From Benincasa hispida (Eukaryota > Streptophyta > Magnoliopsida > Cucurbitales > Cucurbitaceae), in assembly GCF_009727055.1 (NCBI RefSeq), contig NC_052351.1:60779744-60843743 (forward strand): 64,000 nucleotides of DNA, read 5' to 3'. Positions within the stretch are counted from its first letter, which is position 1. Each line of letters starts with the position of its first letter. The notes below the pieces were generated by a model. That model was not told the origin of the DNA. It saw nothing but the letters and a program-made list of their open reading frames with translations, and made no database searches. This document shows, piece after piece, positions 36,515 through 47,522 of the stretch. A program made the translations under genes and the position numbers.

Positions 36515-36956
36515 GAATCTTCTAATTTTGTTGGTATTAATTGAAAATTTTTATTAAATATAAGAAATATTGATGTACGTGAGCCTTTTGTTTAAAAAAT
36601 TTTGTGAGTCTTCATATGAATATGGAAATGAAATTTACTTAGTTTAAATGGAAAATATAACTTTAACATTTGTTAGTATAACTTCTTCTTATTTATTAAT
36701 TTTCTAATCTCATTAAATAGTAAAGAAATATTCCTGTCAACGGGGGAAGTAATAATAAATATAGCAAATTTAATAAATAAAACATATCGAAACAGAAAAA
36801 ACGAAAAGAAAAAAAAATCAAATGTCGAGTCACATAGGATTTGATCCCAAAATAGATGTAGTGTTACAAACCTTACCTTTTTGTACCATTTTCACAACAG
36901 TTAATATAAATAAAAAATGGATCTGGATAAACTTACCTTTGTAGTTCCTCAAATTT

Positions 36957-37093
36957 GGCCAATTTATTTGACAATGTTTCTTAAAATTTAGAAACAAGAA
37001 ACGAAAATGATTATAAAACAAGTTAATTTCTTGAAAAATGAGAAACAAGGATAAAAAAACAGAAAATATAAACGTTATCAAATGAATCCTTAA
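36957..37093. mobile_element. Small MITE-like element, about 137 bp
   Basis: The left end GGCCAATTTATTTGACAATG and the reverse complement of the right end (AAGGATTCATTTGATAACG) are similar over TTTGA(C/T)AA(T/C)G. The inside holds GAAACAAG and GAAACAAGGA segments. Ends are similar to the element at 34279. Confidence 0.4.
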
Positions 37094-38346
37094 GGATTAA
37101 ACTTATAATTTAACAAAAACTCTATTTTGTTCCGGGCAAATTACCAATTTATAAGATAAAAACGAAACAAGATTGTTCAAATCTGAATTTTTTTGTTCGG
37201 ATACCTCGTAACTAGATTAAGATCTGAAATATAAAAGATGAAACTACATAATAGGAACCTCCCTTGTTGAGTATGCTAACTCAAGCCCTAGATCACTCAA
37301 CAACTACATCCCTTCCCTCAATCCCTCTGCCTCTATTTATAACAAAATAGACTACTTACTAATATCCCTAACTAGACCCTCACTTTTACAAGTCATTCAA
37401 TCACAATTTTCAAAGACATTTTTAGAAACAAAGCCATCTTTCCAAAGCCCAAATGCTAGAAATTAAGAAGGCAAGGATATACTACTAACATACTTGTGGG
37501 TCTCATTGTCAAACTTTGAAGGAATCTCTACATAAAAGTATATACATCTCTTATTGTTTCAACAAACTTAGATTACCAGTTGCATATTTCACAATTATTA
37601 TAAACAAAGCATATAACACCGTTCCTTATATAATGTTTCAGTTCAGTTTTACTTTTTATGTTCTATTCTGCTGTTACTATCAGTAGCTATCCATATGGGC
37701 AATGGAAGATGTTTATGCATAGTCTTCAGTTACCTGCCATCCAGGAACAGCAAACATTTGGTCAGGAACATTTGTGAAAATCAATTTTAGGACTCGGCAA
37801 GGAACGACTCTCGAATCCATTTTAACAATACACACCACATGAAATCAAAATTTTTATATGGAATTTTAGTTCCTATTTTGATCCATATCTTCCTCATGGG
37901 AAGATCTAGAAAATATATCGATTTATTCTGAGACAAATTATCTAGTTAAATAGTAACATGAAAACTAAAGCAAGCATGGAAGTTGACATGAGTCATGACA
38001 GCTTGATAATATAACGAAAAACTGAGACGACACAAGGATTCTCCATCATACTATATTAATTTTTTGCCCCTCTAAGATATCCAATGTCGTTTCTCGAAGT
38101 AGCAGTTCATGAGGAGGCATCTTTGCAACTGCTTGCTCAAGAATATCTTTAAGATAGAGAGAGCGATCGCTCCAATCCATGTATAGAAAAAAAATTCCAC
38201 AAAACATGATCCCATAGTATTTAACTTGCTCCTTGTAGGTAACACACAACTAGAAAAAAACGAAAGTAATAAACTTCTAGATGGTATATCTGGTATTACC
38301 ACGCCAAATCAATTGATCCTCCCCAAAGTTGCCTGAGCTCCATTCT

Positions 38347-38387
<41 letters not shown>

Positions 38388-39778
38388 CCATTTGACCTCA
38401 AAACCAAAAGATATTCTGAAAATGATACTTCAGACGACCCCTAACCGAGGGTCAACAATGATCTAAACCCAAATAAAAATAATGTTATACCAAAGAGTCC
38501 TGGATTACAGGGAAAACTAGTAGACAAGTACTGACCAAATGGAGGAGTGTTTTTACAAACCAAATTTGCTATGGCCAACCAAAAAGAGAAATTTTCAACA
38601 CTCTCTCATGCTTCCTGGAAACCGACAGGACTCATGAGGTTGTAGATCATTTAGAAAATAAAGCTTTCTTCCATAGACAAGCTTATTTTAAACCTTGGAG
38701 ACCACCAAATCCCAAAAGAACTCACCTCAGGCTTCATTATACGATATCCATGGAAGAACAAAATAGAATAACAAATAATGGAGAGCGAGAGATCACACAA
38801 GCCCCGAATTACTGTTTCCTCTAACTTAATTAAATCACCAAGACCAATCGCTTGGATCTACCAATAGTAAGACTTGATGTGGCTTCATATATATTCAACA
38901 CTAAAGATTCAAAAGATTTCTTAATTGAATTAGTCAGTGACTGACTTGGGTTTATCATTACTTCCTCAGTACCGACTGATATTGTTAACAGAGTTAATTA
39001 TTTTGATGACTGATGAGAGTGTGCGAGAGTCATTTTCTGTGTGTGTGAGGCTGTGGTGCTCAGCAAGAGTGAATCTCTCTTTGCAGTCATTCTACCAAGC
39101 AGACCAGCAATTAGAATAAACAAGAAAAGAAAGAGAGGATTAACTAATATCACACCCTTTATCTTCCCTCAACTCTTCAGACAACACCATGACTACCATT
39201 TCATTCTTTTATTCATATTTTTAATTTGAGACGTGTTCCGATCCACATGACATTCAAAAGCCAGAAATCAAACTATTCATTGTAAGTGAAGAAGCACAAA
39301 TACAGATATGGAGCATGAGACACAACACAACAAAGTCATGGTGATGCAACATTTTTTAAAAATCTACGACACAAACACAAGGACACGTTAAAAACATATA
39401 TAGCATTTTCATAGCATTAGAAAATTCAAAGTGGACAAGTTTACGCATTTATAACTAAAAATATGAGTTTGATGCATTTTGCTCTCAAAATTTAAATTTG
39501 TTATGTTTGTCCTATATTACTATGTGTCATTTTAGTATACTTCACAAGTGTTCAAAAGTGTCTAACACATATTTACTGTACCAGTAATTGACTAATACAT
39601 GTCCAACCAGTATCAGAATGTTCTAGTGTCTAACAGATGCTAGCCGAACTAAAGTGTCCATAGTCTTATACTGTCAAGCAGATATACAAAACACACCATT
39701 GACATCAATCAGAATGATTCAAGAATCAAGACCATACCAGCTTTAACACAAGGAACAGAACGATACCTGGAAGATCCA
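37094..39778. other. Intergenic region downstream of the cystatin gene
   Basis: No gene is supported. The region is less AT-extreme than 34-37 kb and carries no recognised transposon. A 37-base A run lies at 38348-38384. A short minus-strand frame near 38046-38249 reads SDRSLYLKDILEQAVAKMPP, which looks protein-like, but no upstream exon, homology or start could be established. Confidence 0.5.
38348..38384 (+). repeat. Poly(A) tract, 37 bases
   Basis: An uninterrupted run of 37 A. No coding sequence or target duplication was recognised around it, so a retroposon tail cannot be claimed. Confidence 0.95.
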
Positions 39779-40369
39779 TCATGGGCATAGTTTGAATTCC
39801 TGCAATTGTTTGAAATTCATCCAAGGCTTCACCCAGACTTTGGCTTCATAGACCTTCTTCTTACCGCCATCAATGGCTTCCAATGTAAGATGATACAATT
39901 TACCAGCAATTACCTGTTCTTTAGCTTTCAACACGCGCTCAAATTCCAAAAGACCATTCTACACCAAAGAAACAAGAACTCAGAATTGGTGATTAAGCAA
40001 ATTAAAACGACCAATTAACAACCGAAAACAGGGGTAACAAATTAAGTGAGAAATCGACTCGATTCTGAGCGAAACAAGAAGGAAAATCAGAGAGTGAAAT
40101 GAACCCAGAAATTAATCGATACCCAGAGAAGGAAAAGGGGAGTTAGGAGCAGTAAAACTAGAGAAAACAAAGGAAAAGACCTCTTTCTTATTGTGTTCTT
40201 GAACTGCAAAGCGAGCTAGATAATCGATTTCAACGCTGTTCTGTGCGCCGATGTAATCGCGAACGCCTCCCAGTTTCATTCTGATAAATGGGTCTTCAAC
40301 GGAAAACCCCAAATCGAACACAGCAAGAAGAAGAAGCAGCAAGGCCACGGCTATGCGATTCACTTTCAT
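39779..40369 (-). CDS. Secreted phytocystatin (cysteine protease inhibitor), two exons
   Basis: Exon 1 (40369 to 40181, 63 codons) begins [20 protein letters not shown], a signal peptide. It then has the N-terminal Gly pair (KLGGVRD) and the plant-specific LARFAV box ([14 protein letters not shown]). Exon 2 (39958 to 39779) carries the reactive-loop QxVxG motif as [16 protein letters not shown], and the second hairpin [11 protein letters not shown], ending EFKLCP and TGA. The total is 122 residues, matching short secreted phytocystatins without the C-terminal extension. Family knowledge: these bind papain-type proteases tightly and reversibly, serving in seed protein turnover, programmed cell death and defence against insects and nematodes. 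All three binding elements are intact. The start is the first ATG ahead of the signal peptide. The gene lies alone in a TE-poor island; it is the only intact host gene I can support. Confidence 0.93.
39959..40180 (-). other. Intron of the cystatin gene (222 bp, phase 0)
   Basis: The donor reads GAG|GTCTTT at 40180 and the acceptor TTGGTGTAG|AAT at 39959. The intron falls after HNKKE and before NGLLEF, between the LARFAV helix and the reactive loop, the usual position in plant cystatins. The intron is AT-rich and in phase 0. Confidence 0.9.
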
Positions 40370-40640
40370 GATAGCCTTTCGGGAATCGGATACAAGACAC
40401 TGCAAAAACGAAGATGAAGAATTATAAATGATTCGAAGAATTTGAACGAAATTTTGGGTATCGATCGTTCGTTGGGAACTTGGGATGATGGAGTGACTTC
40501 GATGCTAACAAATGTTTGTGTTGCGTTAGATACCTGAAATTGAATCTTTTTGTCAAAGCTTGTTGTTTGTGCCATGAATTGGTAATTTCTTTTGCCCTTT
40601 TTTCTTAATTTGGCAATCCGCAAGGATAGCACTTAATGTA
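40370..40640 (-). promoter_or_regulatory. Cystatin upstream region
   Basis: On the minus strand a TATA-like CATTTATAAT lies at 40421-40430, only about 55 bases before the ATG. TTTTTGCAG at about 40400-40408 could be the acceptor of a 5'-UTR intron, in which case the real promoter lies farther right. Nothing more specific can be seen. Confidence 0.3.
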
Positions 40641-40654
40641 TGATAGTTTTTTTT

Positions 40655-40810
40655 TTTTTTTTTGAAAGAATTTGTAAATATAGCAAAATCTATCGATGAT
40701 AGATTCTATCTCACGTATATTTCTATTAGCAGTGATATGATCTATTATTGATAAACTCTAAGAGTTGGATCTTAATTTTGCTATATTTGCAAATCTTTTT
40801 GCATTATTCT
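40655..40810. mobile_element. Inverted-repeat element (MITE-like) upstream of the cystatin
   Basis: The arms ATTTGTAAATATAGCAAAAT (40670-40689) and ATTTTGCTATATTTGCAAAT (40775-40794) pair at 19 of 20 positions. The 85-base centre contains GATGATAGA- and TATTATTGATAA-type short repeats. A T18-like run precedes the left arm. I recall similar GCTATATTTG/GATAGA repeats as common in cucurbit intergenic DNA. No target duplication was established. Confidence 0.6.
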
Positions 40811-41109
40811 TTGTTTGCTAATACTTTAAGTCCAATTGTTATATTTGTTACTGCTATTTTTTTTTTTATCTAAATGAGCCCATGATATAGTGAATCGAAA
40901 CATAACTCACTCGATAAAGACATCCATTACTATTACAAAGGTAGTTCATCCATAGATCTTTTGATTACAAAAACATTTTTGAGCTAGCCTCAATTTAGTA
41001 GATGCTTTAGATTTTATTTTTATTTTTTTTAATTTAGTTTAGCTAAATACTTTGATTCTTAACCATAGATTAGTGGGGATTCTCCCCGTCAAAGATCTCG
41101 TACAAAAAT

Positions 41110-41560
41110 ATCAAATTTTGATTTTATATAAGTTATATAACAAATTTAGTTTATAAACTTTTAAAAGTGTCTAATACGATATTGAACTTTAAATTTTGTG
41201 TCTAACAGATATTTATTGAACTTTAATTATTTGATAGATGTTCCGAACTTTCAATTTTGTGTCTAACGGATTTATTGTTTAAAAACGTTAAAAGTTAACT
41301 GTTTTCTATTAGTATAAAATTAAATGATGTCTAGTGTGAGCCTAAATTTTCAATTTCATGTCCTAGTTGGGTTTATGAATTTTTTTTTAAAAGGTTAAAT
41401 TAACACTTAAAGTTCATGGACCTATATATTTGACATAATATCAAAAGTTTAAAGGCATAATATATACTTGTCAAAGTTTAGAAACTAAATAGTTGTATAT
41501 CAAAATTCAAAGACAAAACTTATCGTTTAACTTTCAAAGACAAAACTTATAATTTAATCT
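41110..41560. repeat. Dispersed noncoding repeat (AACTTT-CAATTTTGTGTCTAA type)
   Basis: Several degenerate units such as GAACTTTAAATTTTGTGTCT (near 41188) and GAACTTTCAATTTTGTGTCT (near 41249), and later TCAAAGACAAAACTTAT in tandem (near 41510-41550). Related sequence lies at about 35080-35310. No coding potential. Confidence 0.55.
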
Positions 41561-41699
41561 TTATATAATTATAATATCAAATTAGATGTGGATTATATAA
41601 ATTAAAATTGTATAATAACTTTACAAAAAATAAGTGTTTTTCACATCTTTAATTTTACATTGACTAGAACGTATTTAGGTTAAAATATTATTGTGGTAT

Positions 41700-42204
41700 G
41701 TATTATAAATATTATAAATAGATGTTAGATGTTCATGTTTAGTGTCCAATGCTAAATATCATTTTTTTCATTACCACACATGTTGCCCATGTGTCATTCA
41801 ACCACTTATGCATAGTATTCGAGTGTACCACGTCCCACTTGCCAATTTGTCTATAAATAATGACATTTGGTGAATCTTGAAAGAACACACATTGGTGAGA
41901 AAATGCACTTCAAAATTTCACTCAAATTTTCATAATTTTAGTTATTTTATTTTATTTTATATTTTATTTATTTATATATTATTATATTATATTTTCTCCA
42001 TATTTGTGCTTCATTATGCTCCGTTGAGCTCCTCAATTTCACAACACATTATTAGCACGAGCTCTTGTCGCTTCTCTCGCTGAAGGTAGGTCCTAAAGGT
42101 AGGTCGATTTTTTTCTCTTTATTATAATTAATAAATTAAAAATTTGCATTCTTAGTACATATTAAAATTTTAATATAAATACAATGTTTTGTGATAGTGT
42201 TGCC
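41700..42204 (+). mobile_element. Possible short LTR and leader of a copia element
   Basis: A TATA box in CTATAAATAATGACATTT (near 41851) and ACACATTATTAGCACGAGCT (near 42043-42062) precede the gag remnant at 42205. The latter resembles the TATCAGCACGAG-type primer site of some short-LTR plant copia elements. LTR ends could not be fixed. The reading frame at 41877-42083 is a product of AT-rich sequence and is not a gene. Confidence 0.45.
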
Positions 42205-42842
42205 ATGAAAAACCTAATAAAATTAGAATTCATAACCTTTGTATTTGTCATGGGTGCTCGATGCTGAAAGCACCAGAATACTATGAACTTGGAAGAAACA
42301 ATTAAAGAAGAAAATACGACATCTAGTCAAGATAAAGCAAAAGCTATGATTTTCCTTCATAGTCATCTCTACAAGAGATTGAAAATGGAGTATTTTACAA
42401 TAAAAGATCCCTTTATCTTGTCAAAAATTTTGAAAGAAAGGTATGATCATCAAAAAACAGTTATTCTTCCAAAAGCTCGTTATGAGTAGATGCATTTAAG
42501 GCTACAAGATTTTAAATCAATAAGTGATTACAATTCTACATTATTTAAAATTAGTTCGAAATTATTGTTATGCAGAGAGAAAATCACTAATGTTTATATG
42601 TTAGATAAGATAAGACATTTTCTACATTTCATGTCTCAAATATGCTCCTACAACAACAATATCGAGAGAAAGGTTTAAATAATATTCTGAATTAATTTCA
42701 TGTCTTCTCATGATCAGACAAAATAATGAGTTATTGATGAAGAACCACGAATCTCGACCAATTGGAACAATACCATTCCCTGAGGTAAATGTTGTGAATG
42801 TTAATAATTGGGGTTGAGATCATGGTCGTAGTTGAGGTCGTG
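42205..42842 (+). pseudogene. Ty1/copia gag remnant (separate family)
   Basis: Starts ATGAAAAACCTAATAAAATT. After decayed coding to about 42282 the frame reads NLEETIKEENTTSSQDKAKA, FILSKILKERYDHQKTVILP, then a TAG in place of a Trp codon (42487-42489) and MHLRLQDFKSISDYNSTLFK, ending near a frameshift at 42676. NNELL-like and PFPEVNVVN-like coding follows to about 42800. This is a UBN2-type Gag from a copia lineage different from the long-LTR family. Protease is absent; the sequence changes to an unrelated RNase H segment. Confidence 0.82.
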
Positions 42843-43084
42843 ACACCTCAAGAAGTTGAGGATATGAGACGTATTCCGTATGCCTCAGTTGTGGGCAGCT
42901 TAATGTATGTTATGCTATGCACTAGGCTAGACATTTGTCGTACAGTGAGAATTGTTAGTAGATATCAGTCCAATCTAGGGTTAGACTATTGGACAACGAT
43001 TAAGAACATCCTCAAGTATTTAGGAGAATGAAGGACTATAAGCTGATGTATGGAACTATGGATTTGATCCTTACAAGATACACC
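42843..43084 (+). pseudogene. Ty1/copia RT/RNase H fragment
   Basis: A short piece reading MRRIPYASVVGSLMYVMLCT, then RLDICRTVRIVSRYQSN and WTTIKNILKYLGE, followed by a TGA. It matches the segment at 8237-8420 of element 2, hence the long-LTR copia family, joined to a gag of another lineage. It ends where the TGTTGGG LTR begins at 43085. Confidence 0.85.
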
Positions 43085-43767
43085 TGTTGGGATTGGTGCC
43101 CTAAATCTCTTGTAATCTCGTAGTTTGTAAACTTTGTATAAACATATTGTTGTTAATAAAATAAGTGTTATTTTATAAGCATATATTAAATCCAATAGAC
43201 TAATATCCTAGATTATTTTATGTAATTTAAACATGTAATAGAGACATACAAGTGGATCTTGTTTAAATAATAACCTAAACGGTCTGAAATAGATGGATAA
43301 GGCTAGGTACCTTATCCTATCCTAGTGATACTACGGATACGACCCACTTTGTAGGTGTTACAAGTGTTATAAAGTGCTACAAATGATTTGATCCTGATCA
43401 TTCATGTGGAGACATGTGAGGAGGGATATCCTATACAAAGAGTTTGTATAAGACCAATCACGAAATGATTAGTCTCTTTATATAACGCCATTAATAATAG
43501 AGACTTACATTTCACTAGGATGACCATAAATGACATGACCTGAATCCTGAGTGAATTGTGAACTCCTACTCATAAAGGCGATCCTTTGATTTGTATGGGT
43601 GAGAGTGGCCAAATTGCCAACTCAACAAGCCTACCATTTTGTGGATTCGTTTGACTGAGGAGTTGGGAACATAGCTACATGAGACGAAATTCACTTCTTC
43701 TCCGATACAGGGGCAAGTAGATAAATTGCTCTTTTAAGGGCTGATTCCGGGGCATGAACATAGTGGA
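43085..43767 (+). mobile_element. 5' LTR of element D, left part
   Basis: Begins TGTTGGGATTGGTGCCCTAA and runs through the conserved core to GGGGCATGAACATAGTGG, where a minus-strand LTR has inserted. It continues at 46041. Confidence 0.85.
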
Positions 43768-46040
43768 TGAAGGAAATCGGAAGCGAGTTTTCCATGAGCA
43801 GTAGAACAAGATTATTCCAAATTACAATCATGAATAAACAATGCATTTACAGTCGACTTCAAAGAAGCGATTATACAAATCAAATGCAAAAATTACAGCA
43901 AGAACAACAAATGCATAAAGAGATTAAACTCTACGCATAATGGCAGAAGCGTTTCCACGGTCCATTGCACACTCTGATCGCTCAAACAACAGCAACCACG
44001 AACGCTCGATCTACACGACCGCAACACCACAATGAACACATCACGGACACTCCCACTCGTCCTCAACGATCTCCTCGGTCACGAACTCCTCGCACTCGTC
44101 CTCAATGATCGCCTTGGCCACGAACTCCTCAGCAACACGAATGGCCTCCACAGCACCACGAACGGCCTCCAGAAAACCTCGACGGTGTCGAGTTGAGTTT
44201 GACACCACCAACAAGGCTACCTTGGTATTCTCAATGTGAGAATCCAGAGGGTGGGCTCTGTTCGGACTTGGTATGAGGCAGACTAACGGAGGAAACACCA
44301 ATCGCATACATGACTAGGCAAGTGGGAGATGGCGGAGACCTATCGTATAGGTCGATGCCCAATCGTTTAGATAAAGCTAAGCAATCGTTTAGCAAAAGAT
44401 ATACGATCGTTTAACTCATCATTAAGTTCGGTCTGTAGCCTACAGACTCTACACGATCGTTTACCTTGGGCAAGCGATCGTCTAGCAAAGCTATGTGATC
44501 GTTTAGTAAATACTACAAGATCGTTTAGCTCGCCACTGCACGATCGTTTAGCTCGCCCAGCCTTCGTTTAGTAAATCTGTATTTACTTGATGACTTCATG
44601 AGTTTCTTTTTCGCGAGAGAAAAATCAAAAACCTTTTCAAATATTTAGTAAAATCTTCTTTTTGAAATAGGAAAACCATTTTCCTTTTAAACTCACGGTT
44701 ATCATGATTCAATAACCACCCACAACTTTGGTTATTTAAAAGAAAAAAAATTAATTATCCAATAATTAATATTATTATAAACATAAATGATAACCAAGTT
44801 ATCATACTATATTTATAACCTATAGTTTTAATATTTCATCTCATGAAACATATAAACCATAGTTCTTTTTCTATTCCATGGTATTTAATGTAAATCTCAT
44901 TTACATCAATCCTCCACTAGATGTATCTCATACATCATACCGATTATATCATATATAATCAAAATACCTCTTGTCAATTTGAACATTTCAAATCAACACC
45001 AAGAACTTATCCTTAACTGAATCCATTGAGCTACCAAGGGGACCTCATGGACCTGTAGCTTGAAGCTCCAACCGTACGTGAATAACTAACTAAACTCTTT
45101 AGTCACGGGATCCACCATCCGTTAATTGCCAGGCACTCCACTAAAGATCGACAGCTGAACTCTCCTTACCATAGATATGTTATGTGTCCATCTTAACCAA
45201 TGAGCAGTACAACAACCCTTCACAGATCGCTCGTAAGCACAGCTGGGCCAATAACCGTTATACCCCTGTAGTTACATCTGTCTCCTACCATTGATCTCTC
45301 TAATGAACATAAGTCATAGTCCTACTATGACTGAGTCTTCTCTTCCAAAGAGAAGCTATGGCCACTATGTTTAAGCCCCGGAATCAGCTCTTAAGGGAGC
45401 AATCTTTCTACTTATCCCTGCTTCGAGAAATGAGTGAATTTCATCTTGTGGATTGCGTTCCTAGCTCCTAGATCAGACAAGTCCTAAAAAAGATAGGCAT
45501 GTTGAGTTGGCAATCTAGCCACTCTCACCCATACTAATCAAAGGACCGCTCTCAAAGGCAGGAGTTCCCAAAACACTCAGGATTGAGGTCGTGTCACCTA
45601 TGGTCGTTTAGGTGAGATGCAACTCCCTAGTATCAACGGCGTTATATACAGAGATTAGTCATCTCGTGGTCCAGGTCTTATACAAACTCTTTGTATAGGA
45701 CACCCCGCTCCACGTCTTCACATGAATGGTCAGGATTAACCATCTGTAGTAGTTTACAACACTTGCAAACCTCTACAAAGTGGGCTGTACCCGTAGTGTC
45801 ACTAGGATCAGGTATCCCACCTTAATCCTTATACTACAGACCTATTTAGGTTATCACTTAAGGCATGATCCACTTATATATCACATATACATGCTTAAGT
45901 TCACATAAGATAACCAAGGAGCTTTGTTTATTGGATATGAGTAAATGCCAGAATTAAATAACACTTATTTTATTCATTGAACAATGTGTATCTTTACAAA
46001 ACAACGAGACTCCGGGAGAATTAGGGCATCAATCCCAACA
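43768..46040 (-). mobile_element. Solo LTR, minus strand, nested in the 5' LTR of element D (2273 bp)
   Basis: Plus-strand ends are TGAAGGAAATCGG and ...CATCAATCCCAACA, i.e. TGTTGGGATTGATGCCC...CCGATTTCCTTCA on the sense strand. Flanks are GTGGA (43763-43767) and GTGGC (46041-46045), a 5-bp duplication with one change. The full family layout is present, and CGATCGTTTAG repeats lie at 44337-44575. The reading frame at 44041-44307 is a low-complexity run within it. No internal region is present. Confidence 0.88.
44337..44575 (-). repeat. Dispersed CTAAACGATCG motif array in LTR
   Basis: About ten copies of (A/G)(A/C)GATCGTTTAG on plus, for example CACGATCGTTTA, GCGATCGTCTAGC, GTGATCGTTTAG and AAGATCGTTTAGCTCGCC, at intervals of 18-40 bases. 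On the LTR sense strand the consensus is GCTAAACGATCG followed by TG or CA. Confidence 0.85.
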
Positions 46041-47508
46041 GTGGCCACACCTTCTCCTGGCCCGAGAGGGACTTGGTCATAGTTGGACTATGACTTATTA
46101 TTTATTAGAGGGATCAGTAGTACTTAAGGAGTTAGATGTAACTGCAGAGGCAAAACGATATTTTTAGCCCACCTGTACTTACGAGCAATTTGTGAAGGGT
46201 CATCGCACTGTTGATTGGTTATATCCAATGGACACAGAAATTTATCTGTAGTACGAAAGTTGTTAGTCTTTAGTGGAATGATCGGTAGTTAACAAATATT
46301 GGATAATTTAATTAAAGAGTTTAATTAATTATCCAGGTACTGTTAGTGCTTCAATCTATATGTCCATAAAGTCTTCTCTGTAGCTCAACAGGGATTTAAT
46401 ATTAAGTCTTGTGATGTAGTCCTTCAGAGGTATTCTTAGTAAAAGGACAATTCACTCATATGAATGGCTCTATCCCTCAGGGGTAGTGAACTAGAGTTAG
46501 GCAGCCCTCGCCCTAATTGAGAATTATTTTTGGATTAATTTGAAGTGTTCAAATTAATTGAGGGAATTAATTATATAGAATATAATTAATTAAATTAATT
46601 ACATATGTGATATAATTAATATAATGTATTTGATACATTATAATATAAGAAAATATGAGAGGAATTTGAATATAATTCAAATACTAATTATATGAATGAG
46701 ATTCATGTAATTAAATTTAATATAAATATGATTTATATTAAATACCATAAATAAGTTGAAAGGAATTTAATATTTTGAATTGATTCAAAATATTAATTAT
46801 ATGAATGAGATTCATATAAGTGAATTTAATATAAATGTAATTTATTTTATATTAAATGTCATGTATTGTTTGAGAGAAAATAAAATCTATAGGTTATGTT
46901 GTATTTGATGCAATATAAAACTATAGACTATATGTCATATTTGATATAACATATAGTGTATATATATAGAATAAAGTAGTTATATATATATTATAATATA
47001 TAATTTTAATTTCAAATTAATTAAAGCGAGAGAGTTACAACTCCCTCCCCCCCTCAATTTCTCCTAGCCAAATACGTGATGAGAGGGATGTGCTCAATCC
47101 TCTTCTTCCCGAGAAACACTAAGAGAACAATTCTCTCTAAGAAAAACTCACAGAGAAGAAAAGTTCTTCTCCTTCTCTCATCTTCTCCATCTCATTCCTT
47201 TTTCCAAAGCCCTAGCAGACCCAAAACTCCTGCCATTCTCCATACCTAAGGAGAATACAAGAGGCTCCGGTTGGTGGTGTCCTTTTAGAGAAGGAGATCC
47301 GTTCATGACTTGTATGAGGGATTCTTGAAGAATAGCCTTCAAAGGTAAGGGTTTCTGAAACCCTAAGTTTTCCTTTATTTATGCATGCTATAATTTATGT
47401 AAACGTATATCTTGCTCTTGATTTATTGTAAAACTTACATTCAATGAAAAATGGGATTTAGGACGATCTTTCTTTCGCTCACGGTTCTCTCCTCAGAGAG
47501 TTCCTTCA
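46041..47508 (+). mobile_element. 5' LTR of element D, right part
   Basis: Continues from GTGGCCACACCTTCTCCTGG to the terminus AGTTCCTTCA at 47508. It carries an inverted-repeat block (46928-46957), a TATATATATAGAATAAAG tract, the CTCCTTCTCTCATCTTCTCC region, TTCTTGAAGAATAGCCTTCA and GGTTTCTGAAACCC. A block of about 110 bases near 46400-46515 is not seen in other copies. Confidence 0.85.
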
Positions 47509-47510
47509 AT

Positions 47511-47522
47511 TGGTATCAGAGC
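47511..47522 (+). other. Primer binding site of element D
   Basis: TGGTATCAGAGC, two bases after the LTR end TTCCTTCA; complementary to the 3' end of initiator tRNA-Met. Confidence 0.93.

Larger units (their letters stand above)
33968..36956. other. AT-rich noncoding region with minor repeats
   Basis: No gene is recognised here. The stretch holds long T- and A-rich runs, a MITE-like element (34279-34505), a dispersed noncoding repeat (about 35080-35310) with relatives at 41130-41530, a (TA)n-type microsatellite near 35463-35493 and a 26-bp direct duplication (36454-36514). The reading frames seen are low-complexity and lack recognisable motifs. Confidence 0.6.

Noticed and set aside
36830..37081. 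Minus-strand frame of 83 residues
   Set aside because: The composition is driven by AT-rich sequence and it overlaps a MITE-like inverted repeat. No motif is visible.
38046..38249. Minus-strand frame with a protein-like segment (SDRSLYLKDILEQAVAKMPP)
   Set aside because: I recognise no family, the N-terminal half looks like intron or UTR, and no partner exon was found. It does not match the C-terminal extension of long cystatins. Transcript data would be needed to call it an exon.
38348..38384. Poly(A) tail of a LINE or processed pseudogene
   Set aside because: No coding homology precedes it on either strand and no target duplication was found. It is treated as a simple repeat.
44041..44307. 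Minus-strand frame rich in EEFV/ECEE repeats
   Set aside because: It lies entirely inside a solo LTR and reflects local repeats (CACGAACTCCTCG-type). Other LTR copies do not keep it open.
44337..44575. CRISPR-like appearance of regularly recurring CGATCGTTTAG
   Set aside because: Units are only about 11 bases, spacing is irregular, copies are degenerate, there are no cas genes and the DNA is from a plant. It is an LTR motif array.
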